A DNA stretch of 64,000 bases from Flavobacterium sp. UBA6721. Lineage in GTDB: Bacteria > Bacteroidota > Bacteroidia > Flavobacteriales > Flavobacteriaceae. The translations under genes and the position numbers were made by a program. Location of the stretch: the NCBI GenBank assembly GCA_002454195.1, contig DKIJ01000018.1, forward strand, positions 8,296 to 72,295, read 5' to 3'. Position 1 is the first letter of the stretch; each line of letters opens with the position of its first letter. Below are positions 42,393 to 50,859 of the stretch, in pieces. The notes under the pieces were generated by a model. The model was not told where the DNA came from, made no database searches, and saw only the letters and a list, made by a program, of their open reading frames with translations.

Positions 42393-45164
42393 TTATTTCA
42401 CTAGTAATTTGTGAGAAGGAGCAAACTTAGTTAAGTTAATACCTTCAACAGCGGCTGTATATTCTTCAATATTTGGCGTTCTACCTAAAATGGTTGATAA
42501 CACTACAACTGGAGTTGAAGAAAGTAATGATTCTCCTTTTTTCTCCGCTGAATCCTCAACTACCCTTCCTTGGAATAAACGAGTTGATGTTGCCATAACA
42601 GTATCTCCCTTAGAAGCTTTCTCTTGGTTACCCATACAAAGGTTACAACCTGGACGCTCTAAGTATAACATTTTTTCATATTCAGTACGAGCAGCTCCTT
42701 TTGGTGCATTATCATCAAATTCAAAACCTGAATATTTTTGCAATACTTCCCAGTCACCTTCGGCTTTCAATTCATCAACAATGTTATAAGTAGGAGGAGC
42801 CACTACAAGAGGTGCTTGGAATTCTACTTTACCATTTTGAGCTTCGATATTTTTTAGCATTTGAGCTAGGATTTTCATATCACCTTTGTGAACCATACAA
42901 GAACCAATAAATCCAAGATCTACTTTTTTCTCACCACCATAGTAAGAAAGAGGTCTGATTGTATCGTGCGTATAACGTTTAGAAACGTCAGCATTATTTA
43001 CATCTGGATCAGCAATCATTGGCTCAGCGATAACATCAAGATCAACTACCACTTCTGCATAATATTTAGCATTTGCATCTGGAGTTAAAGCTGGTTTTTC
43101 ACCAGATCTAATCTCTGCAATTCTCTTATCAGCTTTAGCAATTAAACCTTTCAATACTTGCTTAGCATTATCCATACCTTTATCAATCATGATTTGGATT
43201 CTACCTTTAGCAATTTCTAACGATTCGATTAATGTCTCATCTTCAGAAATACAGATAGAAGCTTTAGCTTTCATTTCAGCAGTCCAATCTGTGAATGTAA
43301 ACGCTTGGTCAGCAGTAAGTGTTCCTATGTGAACCTCGATAATTCTACCTTGGAATACATTCTCTCCACCAAATTGCTTCAACATTTGCGCTTGTGTAGC
43401 GTGAACCACATCACGGAAATCCATGTATGATTTCATTTCTCCTTTGAAAGTTACTTTTACAGACTCTGGAATTGGCATAGAAGCCTCACCAGTAGCTAAA
43501 GCTAAAGCAACAGTTCCTGAGTCAGCACCAAAAGCAACCCCTTTTGACATACGAGTGTGAGAGTCTCCACCAATGATTATCGCCCACTCATCAATAGTAA
43601 TATCATTAAGTACTTTGTGAATAACGTCAGTCATTGCATGATACACTCCTTTAGGGTCACGAGCAGTAATCAAACCGAAATCATTCATAAATTTCATCAA
43701 TTTAGGAATGTTAGCTTGTGCTTTTTTATCCCAAACTGAAGCAGTGTGACATCCTGATTGGTAAGCACCATCAACGATTGGAGAAATTACTGTAGCAGCC
43801 ATAGATTCTAGCTCTTGAGCAGTCATCAAACCTGTTGTATCTTGAGAACCAACTATGTTTACTTCTACACGAACGTCAGAACCAGCATGCAATACTTTTC
43901 CCGGAGTTGTTCCTACCGCATTTCTGTTGAAGATTTTCTCAACAGCAGTAAGACCTTGTCCTTCATGTGAAATTTCTTTTGATGGAGCAAATACAGCAAG
44001 AGCTTCAACTCCTAATGTTTTAGCAGCGAATGTTTGTAATTTTTTACCAAATACAATCGCGTAAGATCCACCCGCTTTAATGAATTCCATTTTTTGAGGA
44101 GTGAATGATCTTGAAATATCAATCAACTCTTGGTCTCCATTATATAATTTTTTAGTTTTTGTATTGATTGTTAAAACAGTACCTGTAGCAACAGAATATT
44201 TTTGCTCTAATACTGGCTCTCCATTAGCATCACGTACAATTTCACCGTTAGCATCTGTTTTTTTAACCCAGTTTTTAAGGTCAATTCCAATACCTCCAGT
44301 TACATCAACCGTAGTTAAGAAAATTGGAGAAATACCATTAGTACCTCCTACAATTGGAGCAAAGTTAACGAATGGAATATAAGGACTAGCTTGTTTACCT
44401 GTCCAAAGAGCAACGTTATTTACACCTGACATACGAGAAGAACCAACTCCCATTGTTCCTTTTTCAGCAATTAACATTACTGATTTATCAGGATGCTGGG
44501 CTTGTAAAGCTTTGATTTCTTCTTGAGCTTTAGCACTAATCATACATTTTCCGTGTAATTCACGGTCAGAACGAGAGTGTGCTTGGTTTCCTGGAGAAAG
44601 TAAATCCGTTGAGATATCTCCTTCACCTGCGATAAAAGTAACCACTTTAATTTCTTCTGCAACATCTGGAAGTTTAGTAAAGAACTCAGCTTTAGCATAA
44701 CTTTCGATAATTTCTTTTGCGATAGCATTACCATTTTCAAAAGCTTCTTTTAAACGGCTAGTATCTGCATCATAAAGATACACTTGCGTTTTAAGAACAT
44801 CTGCGGCTTGTTGAGCGATAGCGGCATCATTACCCAAGGCTAAATCAAGTAAAACTTTGATTGAAGCCCCACCCTTCATGTGAGATAACAACTCAAATGC
44901 AAATGTTGGAGTGATTTCTTTCACTACAGATTCACCTAAAATAATCTCTTTTAAAAACTTAGCCTTTTCACCAGCTGCACTTGTTGTACCCGGCAAAGTG
45001 TTGTAAATAAAAAATTGAAGAGAATCTTCTCTGTTTTCGTTATCTAAATCTTTAATTTGCGCAATGATTTCGCTTAACAATTGAGCATCATCAATTGGCT
45101 TTGGGTGAAGTCCCTGAATTTTTCTTTCTTCGATCTCCTTGATGTAATCGCTATAAATGTTCAT
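42393..45164 (-). CDS. acnB: Bifunctional aconitate hydratase 2 / 2-methylisocitrate dehydratase (AcnB)
   Basis: A 923-residue aconitase of the AcnB type, with the extra N-terminal HEAT-like helical and swivel domains (about 1-380) before the catalytic part. Seen: GTMGVGSSRMSGVNN in the swivel, the QDTTGLMTAQELE stretch, GGDSHTRMSKGVAFGADSGT, GFIGSCMVHKGDM, and the cluster cysteines in RPGCNLCMGNQ. AcnB enzymes also work on 2-methylaconitate in the methylcitrate cycle for propionate. The gene lies just upstream of the other aconitase. A leader hairpin and a -7 element were seen upstream. Confidence 0.95.
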   Translation of the reverse strand: MNIYSDYIKEIEERKIQGLHPKPIDDAQLLSEIIAQIKDLDNENREDSLQFFIYNTLPGTTSAAGEKAKFLKEIILGESVVKEITPTFAFELLSHMKGGASIKVLLDLALGNDAAIAQQAADVLKTQVYLYDADTSRLKEAFENGNAIAKEIIESYAKAEFFTKLPDVAEEIKVVTFIAGEGDISTDLLSPGNQAHSRSDRELHGKCMISAKAQEEIKALQAQHPDKSVMLIAEKGTMGVGSSRMSGVNNVALWTGKQASPYIPFVNFAPIVGGTNGISPIFLTTVDVTGGIGIDLKNWVKKTDANGEIVRDANGEPVLEQKYSVATGTVLTINTKTKKLYNGDQELIDISRSFTPQKMEFIKAGGSYAIVFGKKLQTFAAKTLGVEALAVFAPSKEISHEGQGLTAVEKIFNRNAVGTTPGKVLHAGSDVRVEVNIVGSQDTTGLMTAQELESMAATVISPIVDGAYQSGCHTASVWDKKAQANIPKLMKFMNDFGLITARDPKGVYHAMTDVIHKVLNDITIDEWAIIIGGDSHTRMSKGVAFGADSGTVALALATGEASMPIPESVKVTFKGEMKSYMDFRDVVHATQAQMLKQFGGENVFQGRIIEVHIGTLTADQAFTFTDWTAEMKAKASICISEDETLIESLEIAKGRIQIMIDKGMDNAKQVLKGLIAKADKRIAEIRSGEKPALTPDANAKYYAEVVVDLDVIAEPMIADPDVNNADVSKRYTHDTIRPLSYYGGEKKVDLGFIGSCMVHKGDMKILAQMLKNIEAQNGKVEFQAPLVVAPPTYNIVDELKAEGDWEVLQKYSGFEFDDNAPKGAARTEYEKMLYLERPGCNLCMGNQEKASKGDTVMATSTRLFQGRVVEDSAEKKGESLLSSTPVVVLSTILGRTPNIEEYTAAVEGINLTKFAPSHKLLVK

Positions 45165-45483
45165 AATTGAATTATTTTCAATGTTAATGGCAAATTTCTT
45201 AAATTATAAAACCTAAATGCCATAATTTTAGGTGTTTTTTTTATAAACGGAATGCAAATTTAGTTATTTAAGACGATATTAAAAAAAAATTTAATAGCCT
45301 CAACTAGACGAAAAACACATTATTAAATAATCTGCCTTCAAAGGCCGTTAAATAAAGAAAAAAAGCATTTTTTGACTTATTTTATAAACAATCAATAAAT
45401 AGGCTAAATAATTTCTAACAAACTTAAAACTTGTTGTTACATAGAAAGGCCTTAATCTCCCTTATTCGACCAATTTTAAAGCA
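45165..45483. other. 319-bp gap with the acnB leader
   Basis: AT-rich. TAAATTTG on the minus strand (45262-45255) fits the -7 element and predicts an acnB leader of about 85 bases. In that leader, ACCTAAA (45211-45217) pairs with TTTAGGT (45227-45233). The other half of the gap, next to the MoxR gene, shows nothing I can name. Confidence 0.5.
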
Positions 45484-46437
45484 CTAAAGAAGCTTTTGTA
45501 TAATCATTTCTTCTGTAATTCCTTCGGCATCAGCTTTGTAATTTTTAATAATTCGATGTCTTAAAATCGAAGTAGCAACCGCTGCAACATCTTCAATATC
45601 CGGTGAAAATTTTCCATTAAATGCTGCATGCGCTTTAGCTGCCAAAATCAAGTTTTGAGAAGCACGAGGACCAGCTCCCCAATCCAAGTAATTTTTCACA
45701 TAATCCGTTGCCAAATAACTATCTGGTCGTGTTTTACCTACTAATCGCACTGCATATTCTACAACATTATCTGCAACAGGAATTCTTCGAATCAAATGTT
45801 GAAAATCGATAATTTCTTGTGCTGTAAACAATGGGTTAATAGTTTGACTCACATCCGAAGTTGTTCTTTTAACCACCTGAACTTCTTCTTCAAAAGTTGG
45901 ATAAGCCAATTTAACCGCAAACATAAAACGGTCTAATTGTGCCTCAGGTAAAGGATAAGTCCCCTCCTGCTCGATTGGATTTTGCGTAGCTAAAACAAAA
46001 TAAGGCAAGTCCAATTTATGATTCACACCTGCAATAGTTACTGAACGTTCCTGCATGGCTTCTAACAAAGCTGCCTGTGTTTTCGGCGGGGTTCTGTTAA
46101 TTTCATCAGCTAAAATAATATTAGAAAAAACAGGCCCTTTTACAAACTTAAACTGACGATTTTCATCTAAAATTTCACTTCCTAAAATATCCGAAGGCAT
46201 CAAATCAGGTGTAAACTGAATTCTTTTAAACTGTAGCCCTAATGCTTCTGAAATAGCATTTACCATTAATGTTTTGGCTAATCCTGGAACCCCAACTAAC
46301 AAAGCGTGCCCCCCTGAAAAAATGCATAACAATAACTGATTGATAACATCTTCCTGACCAACTATCTTTTTTGCAATTTCATTTTTTAATTCTATGCGTT
46401 TTTGTACTAAATTTTGTATTGCTGCAACATCCGACAT
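45484..46437 (-). CDS. MoxR-family AAA+ ATPase
   Basis: A 317-residue AAA+ ATPase. Walker A is GVPGLAKT (about 58-65), Walker B is IILADEINR, sensor and arginine-finger segments are in VLATQNPIEQEGTYPLPEAQ and LDRFMF, and the lid domain contains GAGPRASQNLILAAKA. MoxR ATPases act as chaperone-like remodelers, usually together with DUF58 and von Willebrand factor A proteins encoded next to them. Those genes are not downstream here: the next minus-strand gene is acnB. Either the partner genes are elsewhere or this one works alone. Confidence 0.93.
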   Translation of the reverse strand: MSDVAAIQNLVQKRIELKNEIAKKIVGQEDVINQLLLCIFSGGHALLVGVPGLAKTLMVNAISEALGLQFKRIQFTPDLMPSDILGSEILDENRQFKFVKGPVFSNIILADEINRTPPKTQAALLEAMQERSVTIAGVNHKLDLPYFVLATQNPIEQEGTYPLPEAQLDRFMFAVKLAYPTFEEEVQVVKRTTSDVSQTINPLFTAQEIIDFQHLIRRIPVADNVVEYAVRLVGKTRPDSYLATDYVKNYLDWGAGPRASQNLILAAKAHAAFNGKFSPDIEDVAAVATSILRHRIIKNYKADAEGITEEMIIQKLL

Positions 46438-46456
46438 TTTAAAACTATTTTAAATT

Positions 46457-46498
46457 AAAAAAGAGTCAACTTTATGAATTCATAAAGCTAACTCTTTT
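46457..46498 (-). terminator. Intrinsic terminator of the SurA-like gene
   Basis: AAAAGAGT (46459-46466) pairs with ACTCTTTT (46491-46498) outside, and CTTTATGAA with TTCATAAAG inside, separated by a CAA/CTA internal loop. A U-rich stretch follows on the minus strand. Confidence 0.75.
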
Positions 46499-46515
46499 TA
46501 TTTATTTTGAACAAA

Positions 46516-47925
46516 TTATTTTTTTAACCAATTATTAGTAAAGCTACAATCTCTGTATTCGCCAATAATTTTAATATAGGTTTCTTTAATTTTCTCATCA
46601 AACCATTTCCCGATAGCTTTAATTTGTTTTTCTTTCAAAGCCAACTCTTTAATTTTCACATAATCCTGTGCATAATCAGCAGTATGTTCATTAATTCTAT
46701 TCGTAACGGTTATTATCTTATAAAACTTTTTACCTGATTGGGTTTCATCGACAATAGGCATCGAAATTTCATTGTCTTTTAAATTTGAAACTTGTGAATA
46801 CAATGAAGCGTCCATTTTAGTTAATTCAAAACGGGTATCTTGAGTATTTGGATTTATTAAAATTCCACCATTAGCACGAGTTTCTTTTTGATCAGACATT
46901 GTTCTAGCTGCATCTGCAAAAGAAATCTCTTTATCCATAATACGCTTTCTTATCAATTCTATTTTCTCTTTGGCTTCGTCCATGGATTCCTTACTAATTG
47001 CAGGAGTCAATAAAATATGACGCAGCTCTAGTTCCTGACCTTTAATCTTCTCCAAATAAATGATATGGTATCCATATTCGGTTTCGAATGGCTCAGAAAT
47101 CTCACCTTCTTGCAAACTAAAAGCCACATCTTTAAACTCTTTGACAAATGGCGTTTTTCTGGTCATTTTATAAAAACCACCACTTGATCTCGATCCTGGA
47201 TCTTGGGAATACAAAACTGCTTTTGTAGCAAAACTAGAACCTTCCTGAATGTCTTTTTTAAAACCATTCAATCGATCAATAACCTTTTGTTTTTCTGCTT
47301 GGGTAATTTTAGGTTCTACCACAATTTGCGCAACTTCCATTTCGGCTCCAAAAACTGGCAATTCATCTTTTCCTAGTTTTTTAAAGAAATGACGAACCTC
47401 TTCCGGAGTAATTTGAACCTCGTCAACAATCTTTTTTTGCATTTCAGAACTTAACTTGTTCTCCTTCAAAATATCAAAAAAATAGGTTCTAAATTCTTCT
47501 TCAGTATCTTTTTTATAATATTTGACTACTTTTTCCATCGAACCAAGTTGCTGTAGCATAAAACCAAGTCTCTCGTCCATCAACGATTTAATTTCTGCGT
47601 CTGTTACTTTAACACTATCCTGAACAGCCTGATGTGCATATAATTTATCTTCCAAAAGTTTCCCTAACATTTGGCATCTGGTAATATCTTTAACAGAACC
47701 TCCCTGACTTGTAATTTCTAAAAAGGCCTTATCAATATCTGAATCCAAAACAATATAATCCCCAACAGTTGCAATAATTCCATCGATTTTTTGTCTTTGA
47801 CCTGATGGTTTTTGTTGCTTATCAACAACTACACTGTCTTTTATTATTTCTTGCGCATTCATTGCAGTATTTAAAAGTAACGCAATAAAAAACAGTAATG
47901 TATTCTTCATAGTTATGGATTTCAT
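46516..47925 (-). CDS. SurA-like periplasmic peptidylprolyl isomerase (parvulin type)
   Basis: A 469-residue exported chaperone for outer-membrane proteins. The signal peptide covers about 1-24 (FFIALLLNTAMNAQ). The SurA N-domain begins IDGIIATVGDYIVLDSDIDK. Two parvulin rotamase domains follow: about 190-290 (AEMEVAQIVVEP, SQDPGSRSSGGFYKMTRKTP, GYHIIYLEKI) and about 295-400 (LELRHILLTPA). A C-terminal helix ends the protein. Either ATG at 47925 or 47910 may be the start; the second removes five residues before the signal peptide. Confidence 0.92.
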   Translation of the reverse strand: MKSITMKNTLLFFIALLLNTAMNAQEIIKDSVVVDKQQKPSGQRQKIDGIIATVGDYIVLDSDIDKAFLEITSQGGSVKDITRCQMLGKLLEDKLYAHQAVQDSVKVTDAEIKSLMDERLGFMLQQLGSMEKVVKYYKKDTEEEFRTYFFDILKENKLSSEMQKKIVDEVQITPEEVRHFFKKLGKDELPVFGAEMEVAQIVVEPKITQAEKQKVIDRLNGFKKDIQEGSSFATKAVLYSQDPGSRSSGGFYKMTRKTPFVKEFKDVAFSLQEGEISEPFETEYGYHIIYLEKIKGQELELRHILLTPAISKESMDEAKEKIELIRKRIMDKEISFADAARTMSDQKETRANGGILINPNTQDTRFELTKMDASLYSQVSNLKDNEISMPIVDETQSGKKFYKIITVTNRINEHTADYAQDYVKIKELALKEKQIKAIGKWFDEKIKETYIKIIGEYRDCSFTNNWLKK

Positions 47926-47970
47926 TCTTATTTTCTTTATAAATGTATTGTTTTATGTTTCAACAAAAGG

Positions 47971-48003
47971 CAAATGTATTTTGCCTAAACTTTAGATTGG
48001 CAA
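47971..48003 (-). promoter_or_regulatory. Putative promoter of the SurA-like gene (TTG-N22-TACATTTG)
   Basis: On the minus strand TACATTTG (47978-47971) fits TAnnTTTG, with TTG 22 bases upstream (48003-48001), a slightly long spacer. Leader about 40 bases. Confidence 0.5.
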
Positions 48004-48246
48004 GATAATAACTTAAAACCAAAATCTTTGTGTTTTGTCATAGTAAAAGCGAACAAAAATAACAATTCAATTACATTATACAAGTTTAGCTTTGAGTATT
48101 AACAAAAAATTATCTTCGAAAAGAAAACCTATTTAATAAAAAACTAATTGTCTTTCAAATCATGCTAAATATCAAAAGAAACTAGACTACCGATTGAAAG
48201 TAAAAACTTGAAAACGTATTTATTTTCAAATCGCATTTATAAATAG

Positions 48247-48254
48247 TACTTTTG
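48247..48254 (+). promoter_or_regulatory. -7 element (TACTTTTG) upstream of prfC
   Basis: TACTTTTG fits TAnnTTTG and ends 20 bases before the prfC ATG, predicting a leader of about 15 bases. The -33 region is T-rich but has no clean TTG. Confidence 0.55.
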
Positions 48255-48274
48255 CAAACCATTTAGAATTAGCT

Positions 48275-49864
48275 ATGAGTTTTTTAGAAGAAATACAAAA
48301 AAGAAGAACATTCGGAATCATCTCGCATCCTGATGCTGGAAAAACAACCTTAACAGAAAAATTACTGCTTTTTGGAGGTGCTATCCAAGAAGCTGGCGCT
48401 GTAAAAAGCAACAAAATAAAAAAAGGGGCAACAAGTGACTTTATGGAAATTGAACGCCAAAGAGGGATTTCGGTTTCTACTTCTGTTTTGGCATTTAACT
48501 ATAAGGACAAAAAAATTAATATTCTGGATACACCAGGGCACAAAGATTTTGCCGAAGACACTTTTAGAACGCTTACTGCAGTTGACAGTGTTATTGTGGT
48601 AATTGACGTTGCTAAAGGGGTTGAGGAACAAACTGAAAAGTTGGTTGCCGTATGTAGAATGCGTAAAATTCCAATCATTGTTTTCATTAACAAATTGGAC
48701 CGTGAAGGAAATGATGCATTCGACCTCATGGACGAAGTGGAACAAAAATTAGGATTAAAAGTGACACCTTTAAGTTTCCCTATTGGTATGGGGTATGATT
48801 TTCAAGGAATCTACAACCTTTGGGAACAAAACATCAACCTTTTTAGTGGTGATAGCCGTAAAAACATTGAAGAAACGATTGCTTTTGAAGATGTTCAAAA
48901 CCCTGAATTAGAAAAAATAATTGGCCAAAAACCGGCTGAAAGACTTCGCGAAGAATTAGAATTAATTGATGAAGTATATCCAAAATTCAACCGTGAAGAT
49001 TATTTAGAAGGAAAATTACAGCCTGTATTCTTCGGTTCAGCATTAAATAATTTTGGAGTTAGGGAATTATTAGATTGTTTCATTACTATCGCTCCTTCTC
49101 CAAGAGTAAAAGATTCTGATACGCGCCCCGTGAAACCAGAAGAAGAAAAATTATCTGGTTTTGTATTTAAAATCCATGCCAATATGGATCCTAAACACCG
49201 TGACCGTTTGGCCTTCATCAAGATTGTTTCTGGAACTTTTGAAAGAAACAAACCTTACTACCATGTTCGCCAAAAGAAAAACCTAAAATTCTCTAGTCCG
49301 AATGCCTTTTTTGCAGAGAAAAAAGAGATTGTAGATATTTCATATCCAGGCGATATTGTAGGACTTCACGACACAGGAAATTTCAAAATTGGCGATACTT
49401 TAACCGAAGGAGAAATTATGAATTTTAAAGGAATTCCAAGTTTCTCTCCTGAACACTTTAGATACATTAATAATGCTGACCCAATGAAAGCAAAACAATT
49501 GGACAAAGGGGTTGACCAGTTAATGGACGAGGGTGTAGCGCAGTTATTTACTTTAGAAATGAACAATCGTAAAGTAATAGGTACCGTTGGAGCACTTCAA
49601 TATGAGGTTATCCAATACCGTTTAGAGCATGAATATGGAGCAAAATGCACTTATGAAAACTTCCCGGTACACAAGGCTTGCTGGGTAAAACCTGATGATC
49701 CTAAAAACGATGAATTCAAAGAATTTAAACGTATCAAACAAAAATTCTTAGCAAAAGACAAATACGATCAATTGGTTTTCCTTGCTGATTCAGATTTTAC
49801 CATTCAAATGACACAAAATAAATACCCTAGTGTCAAGTTGTACTTTACTTCTGAATTAGATTAG
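48275..49864 (+). CDS. prfC: Peptide chain release factor 3
   Basis: A 529-residue GTPase that removes RF1/RF2 from the ribosome after termination. GTP-binding motifs: G1 SHPDAGKTTLTE (about 17-28), switch II LDTPGHKDF, and NKLD. The DFMEIERQRGISVSTSVLAF stretch is specific to RF3, as distinct from EF-G. Domains II and III follow (FVFKIHANMDPKHRDRLAFI, VGALQYEVIQYRLEHEYGA). Full length. The gene stands alone, with a -7 element upstream and a terminator downstream. Confidence 0.97.
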   Translation: MSFLEEIQKRRTFGIISHPDAGKTTLTEKLLLFGGAIQEAGAVKSNKIKKGATSDFMEIERQRGISVSTSVLAFNYKDKKINILDTPGHKDFAEDTFRTLTAVDSVIVVIDVAKGVEEQTEKLVAVCRMRKIPIIVFINKLDREGNDAFDLMDEVEQKLGLKVTPLSFPIGMGYDFQGIYNLWEQNINLFSGDSRKNIEETIAFEDVQNPELEKIIGQKPAERLREELELIDEVYPKFNREDYLEGKLQPVFFGSALNNFGVRELLDCFITIAPSPRVKDSDTRPVKPEEEKLSGFVFKIHANMDPKHRDRLAFIKIVSGTFERNKPYYHVRQKKNLKFSSPNAFFAEKKEIVDISYPGDIVGLHDTGNFKIGDTLTEGEIMNFKGIPSFSPEHFRYINNADPMKAKQLDKGVDQLMDEGVAQLFTLEMNNRKVIGTVGALQYEVIQYRLEHEYGAKCTYENFPVHKACWVKPDDPKNDEFKEFKRIKQKFLAKDKYDQLVFLADSDFTIQMTQNKYPSVKLYFTSELD

Positions 49865-49885
49865 CAATAAAATTTATCATAACAC

Positions 49886-49919
49886 AAAAAAACGTCCCGA
49901 TTTCTCGAGACGTTTTTTT
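49886..49919. terminator. Bidirectional intrinsic terminator after prfC
   Basis: Stem CGTC/GACG extended by CGA/TCG across a mismatch, flanked by A7 (49886-49892) and T8 (49913-49920). It serves prfC and the converging small gene. Confidence 0.85.
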
Positions 49920-49939
49920 TATATTTTTAATTTTTAAAA

Positions 49940-50293
49940 TTATGATAATGCGTTTTCGTAGCTAACTACTTTTTTCAAAAAGGCTTTAATTAAAACACGA
50001 TTTGGAGCGATTCCTGAAGTAATAATTACTTTTTTCGCATTAGCACCTTCTGAAGATATATTTGAATTTGGATCTTGTTTAGTACCCATAAACCAAAGAG
50101 CAAATTCCATATTAGAGGTAGCTCTAGTACTTTCTAATTTAACATTAGTAGCCGTTTCATTTCCTTTAATTTCGATAGCCTTAGCAGGTTGTGATTGGCT
50201 ATAGCCCGAAAATGAAAACACGAAAAAGAACATAAAAAACAAAATTGACATCATCAATTTAGATTTTGTACTATTTGTGTTTAAGTGATTCAT
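49940..50293 (-). CDS. Small secreted protein of unknown function
   Basis: A 117-residue protein with an N-terminal signal peptide (about residues 12-33: KLMMSILFFMFFFVFSFSGYSQ). The mature part of about 84 residues is polar and includes ALWFMGTKQDPNSNISSEGA and IAPNRVLIKAFLKKVVSYEN. No cysteine follows the signal, so it is periplasmic or exported rather than a lipoprotein. I do not recognise a family. The Met at residue 14 or 15 may be the true start. It converges on prfC and has a non-coding gap of about 170 bases upstream. Confidence 0.7.
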   Translation of the reverse strand: MNHLNTNSTKSKLMMSILFFMFFFVFSFSGYSQSQPAKAIEIKGNETATNVKLESTRATSNMEFALWFMGTKQDPNSNISSEGANAKKVIITSGIAPNRVLIKAFLKKVVSYENALS

Positions 50294-50431
50294 GACCTTT
50301 GTTTCTACTGTTTGTATTTAATTATGAAACAAATCTATAGCAATACAAAAGCAGTAAAAAAAATTTCCGACAAACAACTCTAAAACTCGTTTAGCTACTA
50401 AAAATTCAAAATTAAACATAGGAAAAAGCAT

Positions 50432-50461
50432 AAAAAAAGGCTTTCAAATAGAAAACCTTTT
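50432..50461 (-). terminator. Probable terminator of the DUF3467 gene
   Basis: AAAAGGCTTTC pairs with GAAAACCTTTT (one mismatch, loop AAATA); on the minus strand a U7 run follows (A run 50432-50438). Directly after the DUF3467 stop codon. Confidence 0.65.
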
Positions 50462-50466
50462 AAAAA

Positions 50467-50778
50467 TTATGCTTGACCGGCAGGCCCAAAATTTAATGGT
50501 ATTGGAGTATGCTCGGTATCTTTAATTTCTCCATGAGCCAACTCATAACGGTGGATATTATCGCCAATTGCTTTCAATAATCTTTTTGCATGTTGTGGAG
50601 TCAAGACTATCCTCGATTTTACTTTAGCCTTTGGAACACCGGGCATTATACTTATAAAGTCTAATACAAACTCAGAAGCTGAGTGGTTAATAATCGCTAA
50701 ATTAGAATAAATTCCTTCCGCAGTTTGTTCGTCTAATTCAATATTGATTTGTTCTTGTTGATCTTTCATCTTTTTCAA
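50467..50778 (-). CDS. DUF3467 family protein
   Basis: A 103-residue cytosolic protein. The pattern INIELDEQTAEGIYSNLAII, then SEFVLDFISIMPG, and finally SRIVLTPQHAKRLLKAIGDN matches DUF3467, a small conserved family of Bacteroidota without a known function. It lies just after rpoC on the same strand, a position I believe is common in flavobacteria, but a terminator hairpin separates the two. The start may be the first Met or the one three residues later. Confidence 0.9.
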   Translation of the reverse strand: MKKMKDQQEQINIELDEQTAEGIYSNLAIINHSASEFVLDFISIMPGVPKAKVKSRIVLTPQHAKRLLKAIGDNIHRYELAHGEIKDTEHTPIPLNFGPAGQA

Positions 50779-50796
50779 TTTTTAAAGTGACAATAT

Positions 50797-50838
50797 AAAA
50801 AAAATAGAAAGACTACACGAGGTAATCTTCCTATTTTT
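50797..50838 (-). terminator. Intrinsic terminator of the rpoBC operon
   Basis: On the minus strand AAAATAGGAAGA pairs with TCTTTCTATTTT (one mismatch, 13-nt loop) followed by U-rich sequence. 22 bases after the rpoC stop. Confidence 0.75.
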
Positions 50839-50859
50839 AATATTAAAGTATATTATTTA

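Larger units (their letters stand above)
47926..48274. other. 349-bp divergent promoter region
   Basis: Lies between the SurA-like gene and prfC. Promoter elements are seen near both ends (47971-48003 minus, 48247-48254 plus). The centre is AT-rich with no gene or long repeat. Confidence 0.6.
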
